Of a stretch of DNA of 32,273 bases, positions 1 through 9,202 are shown piece by piece (the first letter of the stretch is position 1; each line of letters opens with the position of its first letter). The translations under genes were made by a program, and so were the position numbers. Source of the DNA: an uncultured Bacilli bacterium (GTDB lineage Bacteria; Bacillota_I; Bacilli_A; RF39; UBA660). The notes beneath the pieces are model-generated. The model was not told the DNA's origin. It was given only the letters and a program-made list of their open reading frames with translations, and ran no database searches. The DNA is taken from NCBI GenBank assembly GCA_934087515.1, contig CAKOIY010000007.1, positions 1 to 32,273 of the forward strand, written 5' to 3'.

Positions 1-4
1 TTAA

Positions 5-95
5 TGGCGGAGTGGGAGGGATTTGAACCCTCGCGCCAGTTACCCGACCTACACCCTTAGCAGGGGCGCCTCTTCAGCCTCTTGAGTACCACTCC
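5..95 (-). tRNA. tRNA-Ser (anticodon GCU)
   Basis: Read on the minus strand, the 7-bp acceptor stem GGAGTGG pairs with CCACTCC, followed by discriminator G and an encoded CCA end. The anticodon loop carries GCT, so it reads AGU/AGC serine codons. The variable arm is long (about 91 nt in total), which is typical of serine tRNAs. The T arm contains GGTTCAAAT. Confidence 0.95.
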
Positions 96-146
96 AAAAG
101 CACTAAAATAATTATAAAATATAATTCATAATATGTAAAGTACTTT

Positions 147-989
147 TTAACTATTTTCCTCTTTTTGAAGTTCATAAGCCTTAATAACATTATTAATAAG
201 CATAATAACAGTAAGAGGCCCAACACCTCCAGGAACCGGAGTAATATAACTAACTTTATCTAAAATATCAGAAAAATTACAATCCCCATAAAGCTTACCA
301 TCTACCCTATTAATACCAACATCAACAACTATCGCACCATCTTTAACATAAGAACTATCAATAAGCCACTTCTTACCAACTGCTACTATCAAAATATCAG
401 CATTCTTTGTAATAGAACTAAGATTACGAGTCTTAGAATGACAAACAGTAACCGTAGCATTCTCCTTAAGAAGTAAAGACACAAGAGGAAGACCAACAAG
501 TTTACTACGCCCCACTAAAACAACATTCAAAGAAGAAACAGAAACACCAGTACTCTTAATAATTTCCATAACCCCTAAAGCAGTACAAGGAACAATTCCA
601 TCCTTACCAGCAAATAAATTACCAATATTCTTACTAGTTAAACCATCAACATCTTTAACACTAGAAATAGAATCTAACACAGTACTTTCATTTATATGAC
701 TAGGCAAAGGAAGTTGTACAAGTATACCAGTAACACTAGAATCAACATTAAATTCACCTATTTTATTAATAAGTTCATCCTCAGAAATATCATCATACTT
801 AACATGTTCAAACAAAATACCAACTTCTTCACAAAGCCTACCCTTATTTCTAACATAAACACTACTAGCAGCATCATTACCAACCTGAATAACTACTAAC
901 TTTAACTTATCAGAAATACCATTAACCTTCTCACAAAAAGTACTCTTAATCTTATTTTGCAATAATTTTCCATCAATAACCTTTCCCAT
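147..989 (-). CDS. folD: Bifunctional methylenetetrahydrofolate dehydrogenase / methenyltetrahydrofolate cyclohydrolase (FolD)
   Basis: FolD interconverts 5,10-methylene-, 5,10-methenyl- and 10-formyl-tetrahydrofolate in the cytosol, using NADP. At 280 residues it has the normal family length. Visible landmarks are the N-terminal YVRNK segment (Tyr45, Lys49, the catalytic Tyr and Lys), the GILVQLPLP stretch near residue 90, the nucleotide-binding VVLVGRSKLVGLPL segment, and the C-terminal PGGVGPLT signature near residue 255. The ATG follows a strong AGGAGG. It is the last gene of a three-gene leftward operon, 14 bases after the tail-anchored paralogue at 1004-1600. Function is secure; the link to its upstream neighbours is only positional. 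Confidence 0.97.
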   Translation of the reverse strand: MGKVIDGKLLQNKIKSTFCEKVNGISDKLKLVVIQVGNDAASSVYVRNKGRLCEEVGILFEHVKYDDISEDELINKIGEFNVDSSVTGILVQLPLPSHINESTVLDSISSVKDVDGLTSKNIGNLFAGKDGIVPCTALGVMEIIKSTGVSVSSLNVVLVGRSKLVGLPLVSLLLKENATVTVCHSKTRNLSSITKNADILIVAVGKKWLIDSSYVKDGAIVVDVGINRVDGKLYGDCNFSDILDKVSYITPVPGGVGPLTVIMLINNVIKAYELQKEENS

Positions 990-1003
990 AACAACCTCCT
1001 AAA

Positions 1004-1600
1004 TCACAAAAATATAATAAGTAAAACCCCAATCATAATACATAAAGCAATTAAACCAAGTAAACAAGAAAAAATCTTTTTAGACTTATCAACAACCATT
1101 TCATCAGAAACTTTATCATCCCTAACTTTATCCCCCGAAACAGACTTAGAAACTATCTTATCCAAAGACAAATTTTTCTTAAAATTAACATTATCAGACT
1201 CTTTCACATCATTAAGTACAGCCTTATCTTTATTATCTTTACTATTATTATTATCATCTTTATTCAAAGTAGTATCTTCATTCTTCTTATTATCTCTTTT
1301 CTCAAGATTACTAATAATATCCTTAAGTTCCTTAGTCTTCTTCTCTTGTTCTTCCTTATAAGCCTTTTCCTTTTCCAAAACAAGAATCTTATTCAAACTA
1401 TCAATAATCTCAAAATATTTATTTTTAATATCATCAGGATACTTATTAATACCTTTTATACCCTGTAAACTCTTAATCATTAAATCAACACTCATCGAAT
1501 CATTAATAACACTATCTATAATCTTATAAGTAGATTTCTCAGGATTAAAATTAACCTGTATCTCCTTTAATTCATTCTTTATTTCATCTAAGTTTCTCAT
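1004..1600 (-). CDS. Tail-anchored protein of unknown function, shorter paralogue
   Basis: I do not recognise a named family. The first ~75 residues resemble the start of the upstream gene (1625-2713): both have a Leu/Ile-rich helix, then F(N/D)P-K-S-Y, a helix, and a P-D-(D/N)-(I/F) motif before another helix. A long Lys/Glu/Asp/Asn-rich linker (about residues 75-175) follows, then one hydrophobic segment of about 22 residues ending in LLIIFL at the C terminus. That predicts a cytosolic head held in the membrane by a tail anchor. I chose ATG at 1600 because GAGGTG lies 6 bases upstream; a GTG at 1609 would sit inside that ribosome binding site. Stop is TGA. It lies between its paralogue and folD. 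Confidence 0.72.
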   Translation of the reverse strand: MRNLDEIKNELKEIQVNFNPEKSTYKIIDSVINDSMSVDLMIKSLQGIKGINKYPDDIKNKYFEIIDSLNKILVLEKEKAYKEEQEKKTKELKDIISNLEKRDNKKNEDTTLNKDDNNNSKDNKDKAVLNDVKESDNVNFKKNLSLDKIVSKSVSGDKVRDDKVSDEMVVDKSKKIFSCLLGLIALCIMIGVLLIIFL

Positions 1601-1624
1601 AAAAAACACCTCACATAAATTATA

Positions 1625-2713
1625 TCATCTAAACACAAAAATTAAAAGAATAACAACCACTAATAACAAAACACCAACCATAATAACACTAAACAAAACA
1701 CCATTAGAATTACCCATATTATTAGGCATCTCAAGTTTTCTAACCTTAACATTCTTATTCTTTCTAACCTCACTCCTAGAATCAACATAATAATTAAGTT
1801 CATCAGAAGTCTCCATAACCTCTTTAGTATCACCACTAACACTCATAGTCTCACCAATATTATTCTCAGAATCAAGTTCACCATTATCAAGATTAGACTT
1901 AACCTCACCATCAATAACATGTAAAGAAATTAACATAGGTCTAACAAAAGCATTAAAATATTCCATATCACTAAACACACACTTATAAGCAGGTTCCTTC
2001 TCATTAACAACATTTCCCTTATAACCTACAACCAAAGTAACAGCACTACTATTAGAATAATCAATATCTATATTAAGCCTAGAACCCTCTCTCTGTTCCT
2101 CACGAAAATGTTCAATAATAGAAAAAACAAAATTCTCATCAGGATTATTAACAATCTTAAAATTATTAATAGCTTGCCTCTCAATAGAATTAATCTGTCC
2201 CTTATCATTAGAATTATTAACATTAGCCATACGATTTACCTCATCACTATAACCCTCACCAAGCTTCTTTTCCTTTTTAATACCCTCATCCAAAGAAATA
2301 TCAACAAATTCAAGTTGTTTATCCAAACGTTCCAAATACTCCTTCTTTTGTATATAACTCATATTAAGATAATCCTCATTAGTTAAAAAACTATCATCAT
2401 AAACCATACCTCTCTTAGCATACTCATCCTTAACTTCCCTATATTTATCATCACGTTTAGACAAAGTATCAGAAATCTCTTTATCAATTCTAATTATCTC
2501 ATTAAGCATCCTATCAACCTCAAAAAAGAAATTCCTAAAATTATCAGGAAAATCCTTAGTCTCCCCAAGTTTATTAAGATTCAAAAGCATCTCCTCAGCA
2601 GTCGAAGAAGAAGCGCAACTCTTTAAAACAGAATAAGAACTCTTCGCAGGATCAAAATATTGAGACACAATCAAAAGATTTCTTCTAATTCTCTCCAAAT
2701 AAACATTATTCAT
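1625..2713 (-). CDS. Tail-anchored protein of unknown function, longer paralogue
   Basis: A 362-residue protein of no family I can name. The N-terminal ~80 residues are a paralogue of the next gene's head domain. Residues ~85-165 are highly charged and probably helical/coiled. Residues ~180-265 look like a compact alpha/beta domain (segments such as FVFSIIEHFREE and VTLVVGYKG). An acidic linker leads to a single C-terminal membrane segment, about residues 338-361, ending in LLIFVFR. There is no signal peptide, so the bulk should be cytosolic. It is the first gene of the operon with 1004-1600 and folD, 24 bases before the next start. A TGTTATAAT extended -10 and AGGTGA precede the ATG. Confidence 0.72.
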   Translation of the reverse strand: MNNVYLERIRRNLLIVSQYFDPAKSSYSVLKSCASSSTAEEMLLNLNKLGETKDFPDNFRNFFFEVDRMLNEIIRIDKEISDTLSKRDDKYREVKDEYAKRGMVYDDSFLTNEDYLNMSYIQKKEYLERLDKQLEFVDISLDEGIKKEKKLGEGYSDEVNRMANVNNSNDKGQINSIERQAINNFKIVNNPDENFVFSIIEHFREEQREGSRLNIDIDYSNSSAVTLVVGYKGNVVNEKEPAYKCVFSDMEYFNAFVRPMLISLHVIDGEVKSNLDNGELDSENNIGETMSVSGDTKEVMETSDELNYYVDSRSEVRKNKNVKVRKLEMPNNMGNSNGVLFSVIMVGVLLLVVVILLIFVFR

Positions 2714-2734
2714 ACAATCACCTATCCTAAAATA

Positions 2735-2740
2735 ATTATA
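2735..2740 (-). promoter_or_regulatory. Putative extended -10 promoter for the paralogue-folD operon
   Basis: On the minus strand TGTTATAAT (TGn extended -10) lies 21 bases before the ATG at 2713; I see no convincing -35. The expected start near 2728 would give a leader of only about 15 bases containing AGGTGA. Confidence 0.45.
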
Positions 2741-2761
2741 ACATACAAAAAACCAAATAAA

Positions 2762-2786
2762 ATAAAAAAAGATAGAAAACTCTATC
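2762..2786 (-). terminator. Rho-independent terminator at the end of the SDR gene
   Basis: On the minus strand GATAGA-GTTT-TCTATC is followed by a run of T. The stem begins at the first base transcribed from the SDR stop region (2786-2788), so hairpin and stop codon overlap. The stem is short (6 bp) and AT-rich, so strength is uncertain. Confidence 0.55.
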
Positions 2787-3523
2787 TACATTACAGTCGC
2801 ACCATCAACTCTTAAAATAACTCCTGTAGTAAATGAAGCCTCATCGCTACCAAGATAAACATAAGCTCCAGCAAGTTCCTCAGGTTCAGCAATCTTATTA
2901 AGAGCACAAGTCTTACATAACATTTCCCTCATTTCTGGAGTAGTAGCACCCTTAACCATATTAGTCATAACAGCACCAGGAGCAACAGCATTAACTCTAA
3001 TATTAAAAGGCCCAAGTTCCTTAGCACAAGACTTAGTAATACCATTAACAGCATACTTAGAAGCAGAATAAGCAGTTTGCATTCTAGAACCATCATTAGC
3101 AACCATAGAACTAGTATTAATAATAGAACCACTTCCTTGCCCCTTCATAACAGGTATAACCTCTCTAATAAACCTAAATACTCCAAAAGTATTAACATCA
3201 AACATATTAATAAAATCCTCATCACTAACATTTTCTGTAAAACCAGAATTAGTAATACCAGCATTATTAACAAGAATATCAATTCTTCCAAACTTATCAA
3301 GAGTCTCACTTACAACCCTCTTAACATCCTCTGTTTTCTTTACATCACAAACAGTTCCTAAAACATTCAAAGAATCAAGTTCCTTTACGCTAGATAAAAC
3401 CTCATCCTTATCAAAAGATGCGATAACAACCTTAGCACCCTCTTTCAAATATGCTTTAGCAACAGCAAATCCAATACCACTAGAACCCCCAGTGATTATT
3501 GCAACTTTATCTTTTAATCTCAT
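2786..3523 (-). CDS. Short-chain dehydrogenase/reductase (classical SDR, FabG-like)
   Basis: A 245-residue NAD(P)-dependent oxidoreductase of the classical SDR type. The Rossmann glycine motif TGGSSGIG is at residues 11-18, NNAG at 86-89, and the catalytic set Ser139-Tyr152-Lys156 is intact (TSSM and YSASK). The C terminus ends in the usual GVILRVDGA. The substrate cannot be told from sequence: it could be a 3-oxoacyl-ACP reductase or a sugar/steroid-alcohol dehydrogenase, and no acyl carrier or fatty-acid synthesis genes adjoin it. The start is supported by AGGAGGG. It follows the 87-residue unknown by about 33 bases and ends in a terminator, so it is probably the last gene of the run beginning at 7270. 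Confidence 0.9.
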   Translation of the reverse strand: MRLKDKVAIITGGSSGIGFAVAKAYLKEGAKVVIASFDKDEVLSSVKELDSLNVLGTVCDVKKTEDVKRVVSETLDKFGRIDILVNNAGITNSGFTENVSDEDFINMFDVNTFGVFRFIREVIPVMKGQGSGSIINTSSMVANDGSRMQTAYSASKYAVNGITKSCAKELGPFNIRVNAVAPGAVMTNMVKGATTPEMREMLCKTCALNKIAEPEELAGAYVYLGSDEASFTTGVILRVDGATVM

Positions 3524-3556
3524 ATTATCCCTCCTAAAATAATTATATCACAACTA

Positions 3557-3820
3557 TCATAAATCATAATAAAATTCATCAAAAAAATTCATATTTTCCG
3601 AAGCCAAATCCAAAAAACAATTATCATACTTAGCATTAAGCTTATGAAACTTAGACACAAACTCAGCATAAGGAATAGTAAACAAATCCATATAATCCAT
3701 AAGTAAATCATCTATACAATCACAACAATAATCTCTTAAAAAACCAATAATCTTTAGCATATTATTATCATCCAAATTATCTAAAACAGAATCAGAATAC
3801 TTATCTAAAGAAACATTCAT
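3557..3820 (-). CDS. Small protein of unknown function (87 residues)
   Basis: An acidic, mostly helical protein with a Cys-Cys-x-Cys cluster (DYCCDCIDDL, residues ~30-39) and many Asp residues. I recognise no family. Its ATG overlaps the stop of the repeat gene as ATGA, which implies translational coupling. If the repeat gene is truncated by the UGA at 4612-4614, coupled translation of this ORF could fall, unless ribosomes start internally at the TTG at 4452. Its own stop TGA is followed at once by TAG. Confidence 0.6.
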   Translation of the reverse strand: MNVSLDKYSDSVLDNLDDNNMLKIIGFLRDYCCDCIDDLLMDYMDLFTIPYAEFVSKFHKLNAKYDNCFLDLASENMNFFDEFYYDL

Positions 3821-5040
3821 CTACATGCACCCCTCTTATATAAATCATTAACATCAATACCATATTTTCTTTTCATAACAGCATTAGAAGCATTAAGCAT
3901 AGGATTAAGCTTCAAATTATTATCATCCCCAACCAAAAACGGAATATTATTATCTTCCATATATATAAATAAACTCCTTTGTTTAGAAATACCTCTCCTA
4001 AAAGAATTTATTGTAATATAATTCTCTATTCCATATTCCTCAAAAAATTCATAAACAGAATCAACATTCTTAAGAGAAATACTAAAGATACTAGGTTTTA
4101 ACAAATTAGGATTACTCATAATAATCTTATTTTCAAAAACTTTCTTTATATTACTAACATTACTACTCCAAATACTAGATGTTAAAAGTTCGGGATACAT
4201 ATCAAAATAAGGAAGTTCAAAAATTTCTTTAACCTCAGAAGCAGTTTTATGAAAAATACCAGAAGTAAGCAAATGACTATACTTAGGATCATCAAAGTAA
4301 GGCAAACTAAGAATTTCATCAATATTTAAAGCCGTTGTACTCCAAACACCAGAAGTAAGCAAATGACTATACTTAGGATTATCCCAGTAAGGTAAACTAA
4401 CAATTTTCTTAATTTCTTCATAACTACAATTCCATATATTAGGAGTAAGCAACCCCTCAAACTTAGGATCTTTCCAACAAGGTAAACTAACAATTTTCTT
4501 AATCTCTTCAAAACTACAATTCCATATAGTAGAAGTTAATAACCCTTCAAACTTAGGATCTTTCCAACAAGGTAGCCTAAGAACCTTTTCTATATTATCA
4601 GCATTATAATTTCATATATTTGAAGTAAGTAAACCCTTAAACCTAGGATCATCCCATTCCTTCATAGAAATAATCTTATCAATCTCATTAGGATTACTTT
4701 GCCATATATTTGGTGTAAAAAGATTCTTATATTTAGGATCATCAAAATAAGACATTTTCAAAATAATTCTAACATCATTATAATTACTATGCCATATAGT
4801 AGGAGTAAGTAAACCCTTAAACTTAGGATCATCCCACTCCTTCATACTAAGAATATTAACAATATCACTAACATTACTTTGCCAAATATTTGATGTAAGT
4901 AAATGCCTATACTTAGGATTATCAAAGTAAGATAATTCCAAAATACCCTTTACTTCATCAACACTACGACAATATAAAAGACCACCCTTCAAATATTCCT
5001 TACCAACTAAAAGCCTATCAATTTCCTCTCTCTTATTCAA
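3817..5040 (-). pseudogene. 30-residue-repeat protein interrupted by one in-frame UGA
   Basis: One reading frame runs from the TTG at 5040 (AGGTGA five bases upstream; GTG at 5049 is less likely) to the TGA at 3817-3819. It is broken only by a TGA at 4612-4614. The protein has about ten tandem ~30-residue repeats of the form (I/V)xxILxLPYFDDPKYxxLLT followed by (P/S)xIW, then a C-terminal domain of ~85 residues. The UGA falls exactly where most repeats have Trp (SNI-stop-NYN against TNIWNCS), one G-to-A change from TGG. Helical solenoid architecture is inferred. The frame stays open for 264 codons after the UGA, so the lesion is recent, is an assembly error, or is read through. Downstream translation could also restart at a TTG at 4452. 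It lies directly after the U32 gene (13 bases). Confidence 0.75.
4063..4956 (-). repeat. About ten tandem 90-bp coding repeats
   Basis: A 90-bp period covers most of the repeat gene. Several units are close to identical in DNA: the two units spanning roughly 4420-4600 share long runs such as caaacttaggatctttccaa. Units 2 and 4 also share MKEWDDP, while units 1 and 3 share SYFD(N/D)PKY, so an earlier two-unit (180 bp) duplication is likely. The array is coding, not a CRISPR array. Confidence 0.85.
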
Positions 5041-5053
5041 AACAATCACCTAC

Positions 5054-7270
5054 TTATATAATATCTAATCTCCTCAAAATACACTCAATATCACTATCTT
5101 TTTCATCAAGTAAATCAACCCTAAAATTAGAAACTCCAAACCCCTTTAAAATAGAAATATCATCAAGTAAATCAACACATTTATAATCAAAAATCCTCAT
5201 AAAATGATTCTCATCTCCAAGCAACCTAAACCTATGATTATTCCTATCATCCAAATAAAACTTATTATTAAAACAAGCATTACAAATACTACTCTTACTA
5301 ACGAAACACTTAACAGGACAATACTTCATAATCATAAGTTCTAACTTTCCATATACAAATACCTCAACATTAGGAAGACTACCATATCTTTTCTTATAAC
5401 CATTAATTAAATCATTAATATCATAAACACTAAGTTCCGGAGATAAACCAACCTTATACACAGACTTAAGAAAAGCATTAACACAAACACTATTAAAAGC
5501 ATTCATATAAATATCACTTATACAAGAACAGTTCCCAATAAAACCACTATTATTTCCAATAACCATTTTCCCAAAAGAAGCATTACTATTTATCCTAGAA
5601 CCACGATAATACACCCTATCATAAGACTTATACTTATCATAAAGCTCAAAAGATTCCACATAAATAAACACATCATAATTAAGAAGCATCTTAAGTTGAG
5701 ACTCATTTCTAACCAAAAAACTAATCTCATTAGTTAACTTACAACAATTAAAGTTATACTTAATATCACAAATTCTAAAAGAATCATTTACACTTTCTCT
5801 TCTAGAAATAAGTTCAGAAACAAGTTCCCTTCTCAAAATATTAACATTCTTAATTGGAATAAAAATCCCATCATCCATAGAAAAACTAATATCATCAAGA
5901 CAAAAAGGACTAGAACCAAGTTTAGAAAGCTTAAGTCTTATATCATCACAACTAGTAGAATTCTTAATAGCAAGACTAACAACCCCTAAAGACTTAGTAA
6001 TCTTTATATCATCACAAATTATTGATATAACAAGTTTCTCTCCCTCATGAGCAATAACCTCAAAACTAACAGGAATCTTTCTATCACAAAAACTCTCAAT
6101 TTCCTTCTCCAAAGAAACATCCAAAGTTTTATTAACAAAACAATTAGACTTTAAATTAACCCTGTTATCAAGAAATATAATATCTCCCTTACTAGCACTA
6201 TTAATAAGAAGACCTTTATCATTATAAATATAATTACAAATCATCCCCTCACCATTAGAAAAACGAATACCATCTCCTTGAGTAACATCATCCAAAAGCT
6301 TAATCTTTATTCTCTTGTCACAAGATAAAACCTTTCCCATAACATAACCTTGATGATTACAAGTCTTAGGATTAACAACATCACAAGAATCACTTAAAAA
6401 ACCACCAGTAAACTCCCTATTATATAACTTCATAAGATTCATATACTCATCATCACTAACAAAAAGATCCTCACCCAAATAATATTTATCAATTAACTTT
6501 CTATAAAACTTAGTAACATAACCAACATAATACTTAGATTTCATTCTTCCTTCAATCTTCAAAGAATTAATACCAAGTCTTATAAGCTCAGAAATATTAT
6601 CTCCAACACAAAGTTCCTTCATACTAAGTAAATAATCAAAAGGCAAAGGAATCTTATCATCATCATTATACAAATCATAACAAAATCTGCAAGGTCCCGC
6701 ACAAGCACCCTTATTACCGCTCCTACCAAAAAGTCTTGAAGACATCAAACAACAACCAGAATAGCAAACACATAAAGCCCCATGAATAAATACCTCAAGT
6801 TCAATATCTGTATCTATCTCTTTAATATCCGAAACACTCATTTCACGTGCTAAAACCGATCTAGTACAACCAATACTCTTCAAATACTTTAAAGAATCAT
6901 TATTAGAATTATGAACCTGAGTAGAAGCATGAATCTCAAAAGAAGGAATCCTCTCATGAACAAGCATCATAAGACCAACATCCTGCATAATCAAAGCATC
7001 AACACCCATCTTATAAAGCTTCTCAATATAAGAAACACAATCATCAAGAAACTCATCATTAATCAAAGTATTAACAGTTACATAAAGCCTAACACCATAC
7101 AAATGACAAAACTTAACAGCCTCATTAATCTCTTCCAAAGTAAAATTAGTAGCATACGCCCTAGCACCATATTCCTTTCCAGAGATATAAACAGCATCCG
7201 CACCACATAAAACAGCCATCTTAAGACATTTCATATCTCCAGCCGGAGACAAAAGCTCAATCTTCTTCAT
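5054..7270 (-). CDS. U32 family peptidase / RlhA-TrhP-like protein
   Basis: A 738-residue member of the collagenase-like U32 family. The N terminus ELLSPAGD (5-12) starts a TIM-barrel domain. The family signature is at Glu159 to Cys174 (EVFIHGALCVCYSGCC), followed by Cys190, Cys194 and Cys197. In characterised relatives (E. coli RlhA, TrhP) such cysteines are needed for tRNA or 23S rRNA C/U hydroxylation and probably hold an Fe-S cluster. The length, with a long C-terminal extension, matches the RlhA-like DUF3656 class better than the ~400-residue TrhP class. The peptidase label is historical, and the true substrate here is open. It heads the run that includes the repeat gene, the 87-residue protein and the SDR. 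Confidence 0.9.
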   Translation of the reverse strand: MKKIELLSPAGDMKCLKMAVLCGADAVYISGKEYGARAYATNFTLEEINEAVKFCHLYGVRLYVTVNTLINDEFLDDCVSYIEKLYKMGVDALIMQDVGLMMLVHERIPSFEIHASTQVHNSNNDSLKYLKSIGCTRSVLAREMSVSDIKEIDTDIELEVFIHGALCVCYSGCCLMSSRLFGRSGNKGACAGPCRFCYDLYNDDDKIPLPFDYLLSMKELCVGDNISELIRLGINSLKIEGRMKSKYYVGYVTKFYRKLIDKYYLGEDLFVSDDEYMNLMKLYNREFTGGFLSDSCDVVNPKTCNHQGYVMGKVLSCDKRIKIKLLDDVTQGDGIRFSNGEGMICNYIYNDKGLLINSASKGDIIFLDNRVNLKSNCFVNKTLDVSLEKEIESFCDRKIPVSFEVIAHEGEKLVISIICDDIKITKSLGVVSLAIKNSTSCDDIRLKLSKLGSSPFCLDDISFSMDDGIFIPIKNVNILRRELVSELISRRESVNDSFRICDIKYNFNCCKLTNEISFLVRNESQLKMLLNYDVFIYVESFELYDKYKSYDRVYYRGSRINSNASFGKMVIGNNSGFIGNCSCISDIYMNAFNSVCVNAFLKSVYKVGLSPELSVYDINDLINGYKKRYGSLPNVEVFVYGKLELMIMKYCPVKCFVSKSSICNACFNNKFYLDDRNNHRFRLLGDENHFMRIFDYKCVDLLDDISILKGFGVSNFRVDLLDEKDSDIECILRRLDII

Positions 7271-7480
7271 AAAACACCACCAAATCTAAATACTTAATAA
7301 TCTCTTAAGAACAAAATAAGTACATACAAACTCTTATTTATTAACATTTTCTTAAACAATATTTGGATACACTATAGCATTATACATCGCATCTTGCCCC
7401 TTAATAAATCAATTATATCAAACAAACATATGTTCATCAACAAAAAATAGTCTTTTTTATAATTATAGAAATTCCCTTTT

Positions 7481-9202
7481 TTATTCATCATCACCATCAC
7501 TATCATTCTTAAGTACATTAAAATCAACTTTACCAAGCTTAGTCTTAGGAAGTCTTTTTCTAAATACAAAATACTTAGGAATCATATATTTAGCAAGCCT
7601 CTCTTCACATAACTTCTTAATCTCACCACGAACAAACAAAGACATATAACCTTCCTTTAACACAATAAAAGCCTTAGCAACCTCTTTCTTATAAGGATGA
7701 GGAACACCTACAACAGTACATTGTAAAACAGCAGGATGACTCTCAATAATCTCCTCAATATGAGAAGGATAAACATTATAACCACTAGTAATTATCATTC
7801 TCTTCTCACGCGAAACATAAAAAACAAAACCATCCGAATCCATATATCCCAAATCTCCAGTATGAAGCCAAACATGCCCATCCTTATGTACTTGCAAAGC
7901 AGCATTAGTCTCACTCTCATTATTCAAATAGCCCATCATCAAAGCTTTAGAATTAATAACAATCTCTCCTATAGAACCATAAGGCAAAGTCTTTCTATTA
8001 GAATCAATTATCTTAACATAATTTCCAGGTAAAGGAATACCAACCGAACCACTCTTATTAACCTCATCATGAGCAAGACAAACCGCAGCCAAAGCCTCAC
8101 TCATACCATAACCTTGAGTTATTTTAGCACTAGAATTATGAGAAGAAAGATAAGAATTTATTCTTTCCTCAAGACTAGTAGGTAAAACATCTCCTCCACT
8201 TACAACATACTTTAAAAAAGACAAATCAAGATTCTTAACATTACAGCAAGACATAAGAGCCTCAAATAAAGTAGGAACTCCAAGTACACAAGTTGGCTTT
8301 TTCTTATCAAACAAAACATCAAATTTCTTAGAATCAAACCTCGGAATCAAAATAGTATAACACCCTAAACAAAGAGGAGTATGCATACAAACACTAAGAC
8401 CAAAACCATGAAAATTAGGCATAATAGCAAGACAACAATCCCCAACCTCAAGTCTCTTAAGAGCAATTTTCTCCTGCATACTACCCAAAATAAAAGCCCT
8501 GTTTTGCAAAACAACATTCTTAGGTTTACCACTAGTACCACCACTATGTAAAATAACAGCAGGACTATTCTTACCTAAAGAATAAGAAAAATTATATTTT
8601 TTAAACGAAAATAACAAAAACCACTTAAACTTTACATAAATACCAGATACAAAATGCTTAGTCTTAAAAAAATTACTAATATTATAAGCAAATCTCATAT
8701 AAAAAGGCATAAATAAAGAAACAGAAACAAGTACAACCTTTCTAACCAAAGTATCAGAAATAAAAGACGAAACCTTATCATACAAACCATCATATAAAAC
8801 CAAATACTTACTACCAGTACTAACAATACTATCCTTAATCTCACTAGTACTAGATAAAGGATGAAGCATATTAGCAACAGCACCAATCTTATTAAGAGCA
8901 TACAAAGAAATCAAAGCCTCAGGAACATTAGGAAGACATATAGTAACAACATCTCCTTTCCTAACACCCATCTTATAAAAAGCATTACTAGCCCTATCAA
9001 TTAACTTAATAAACTTCTTATACTTAATCTTTCTCCCCATATACTCAACAGCAACCAAATCACCGTATTTAATACTACTATCCCTAACCTGATCATACAT
9101 AGTAATATTAGGAATCTTTATCTTCATATCAGAACGCTTATAATACTTAGCCCAAGGACTAGGAATTCTCCTCTTTATTCTAAACACATCAAAAATAGAC
9201 AT
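7481..9202 (-). CDS. Acyl-CoA synthetase-like adenylate-forming enzyme
   Basis: A 573-residue class I adenylate-forming enzyme (ANL superfamily) that should activate a carboxylic acid with ATP to an acyl-adenylate and load it on CoA or another thiol. The phosphate-binding loop HSGGTSGKPK is at ~219-228, QGYGMSE at 363-369, HTGD at 447-450, the hinge region SREKRMIITSGYNVYP at ~464-479, and the catalytic lysine in TKLGKVDF near residue 559. A long-chain fatty acid substrate is plausible, but no beta-oxidation genes adjoin it. The ATG follows GGAGGTG and overlaps the stop of an upstream small reading frame as TAATG. Confidence 0.9.
   Translation of the reverse strand: MSIFDVFRIKRRIPSPWAKYYKRSDMKIKIPNITMYDQVRDSSIKYGDLVAVEYMGRKIKYKKFIKLIDRASNAFYKMGVRKGDVVTICLPNVPEALISLYALNKIGAVANMLHPLSSTSEIKDSIVSTGSKYLVLYDGLYDKVSSFISDTLVRKVVLVSVSLFMPFYMRFAYNISNFFKTKHFVSGIYVKFKWFLLFSFKKYNFSYSLGKNSPAVILHSGGTSGKPKNVVLQNRAFILGSMQEKIALKRLEVGDCCLAIMPNFHGFGLSVCMHTPLCLGCYTILIPRFDSKKFDVLFDKKKPTCVLGVPTLFEALMSCCNVKNLDLSFLKYVVSGGDVLPTSLEERINSYLSSHNSSAKITQGYGMSEALAAVCLAHDEVNKSGSVGIPLPGNYVKIIDSNRKTLPYGSIGEIVINSKALMMGYLNNESETNAALQVHKDGHVWLHTGDLGYMDSDGFVFYVSREKRMIITSGYNVYPSHIEEIIESHPAVLQCTVVGVPHPYKKEVAKAFIVLKEGYMSLFVRGEIKKLCEERLAKYMIPKYFVFRKRLPKTKLGKVDFNVLKNDSDGDDE

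Noticed and set aside
4063..4956. Regular 90-bp period that could suggest a CRISPR array
   Set aside because: The units are coding, vary in the way protein repeats do, and have no unique spacers of constant length.
7271..7480. 210-base gap between the U32 and ligase genes
   Set aside because: I saw only AT-rich sequence with a short frame lacking start signals; no convincing terminator, RNA or small gene.
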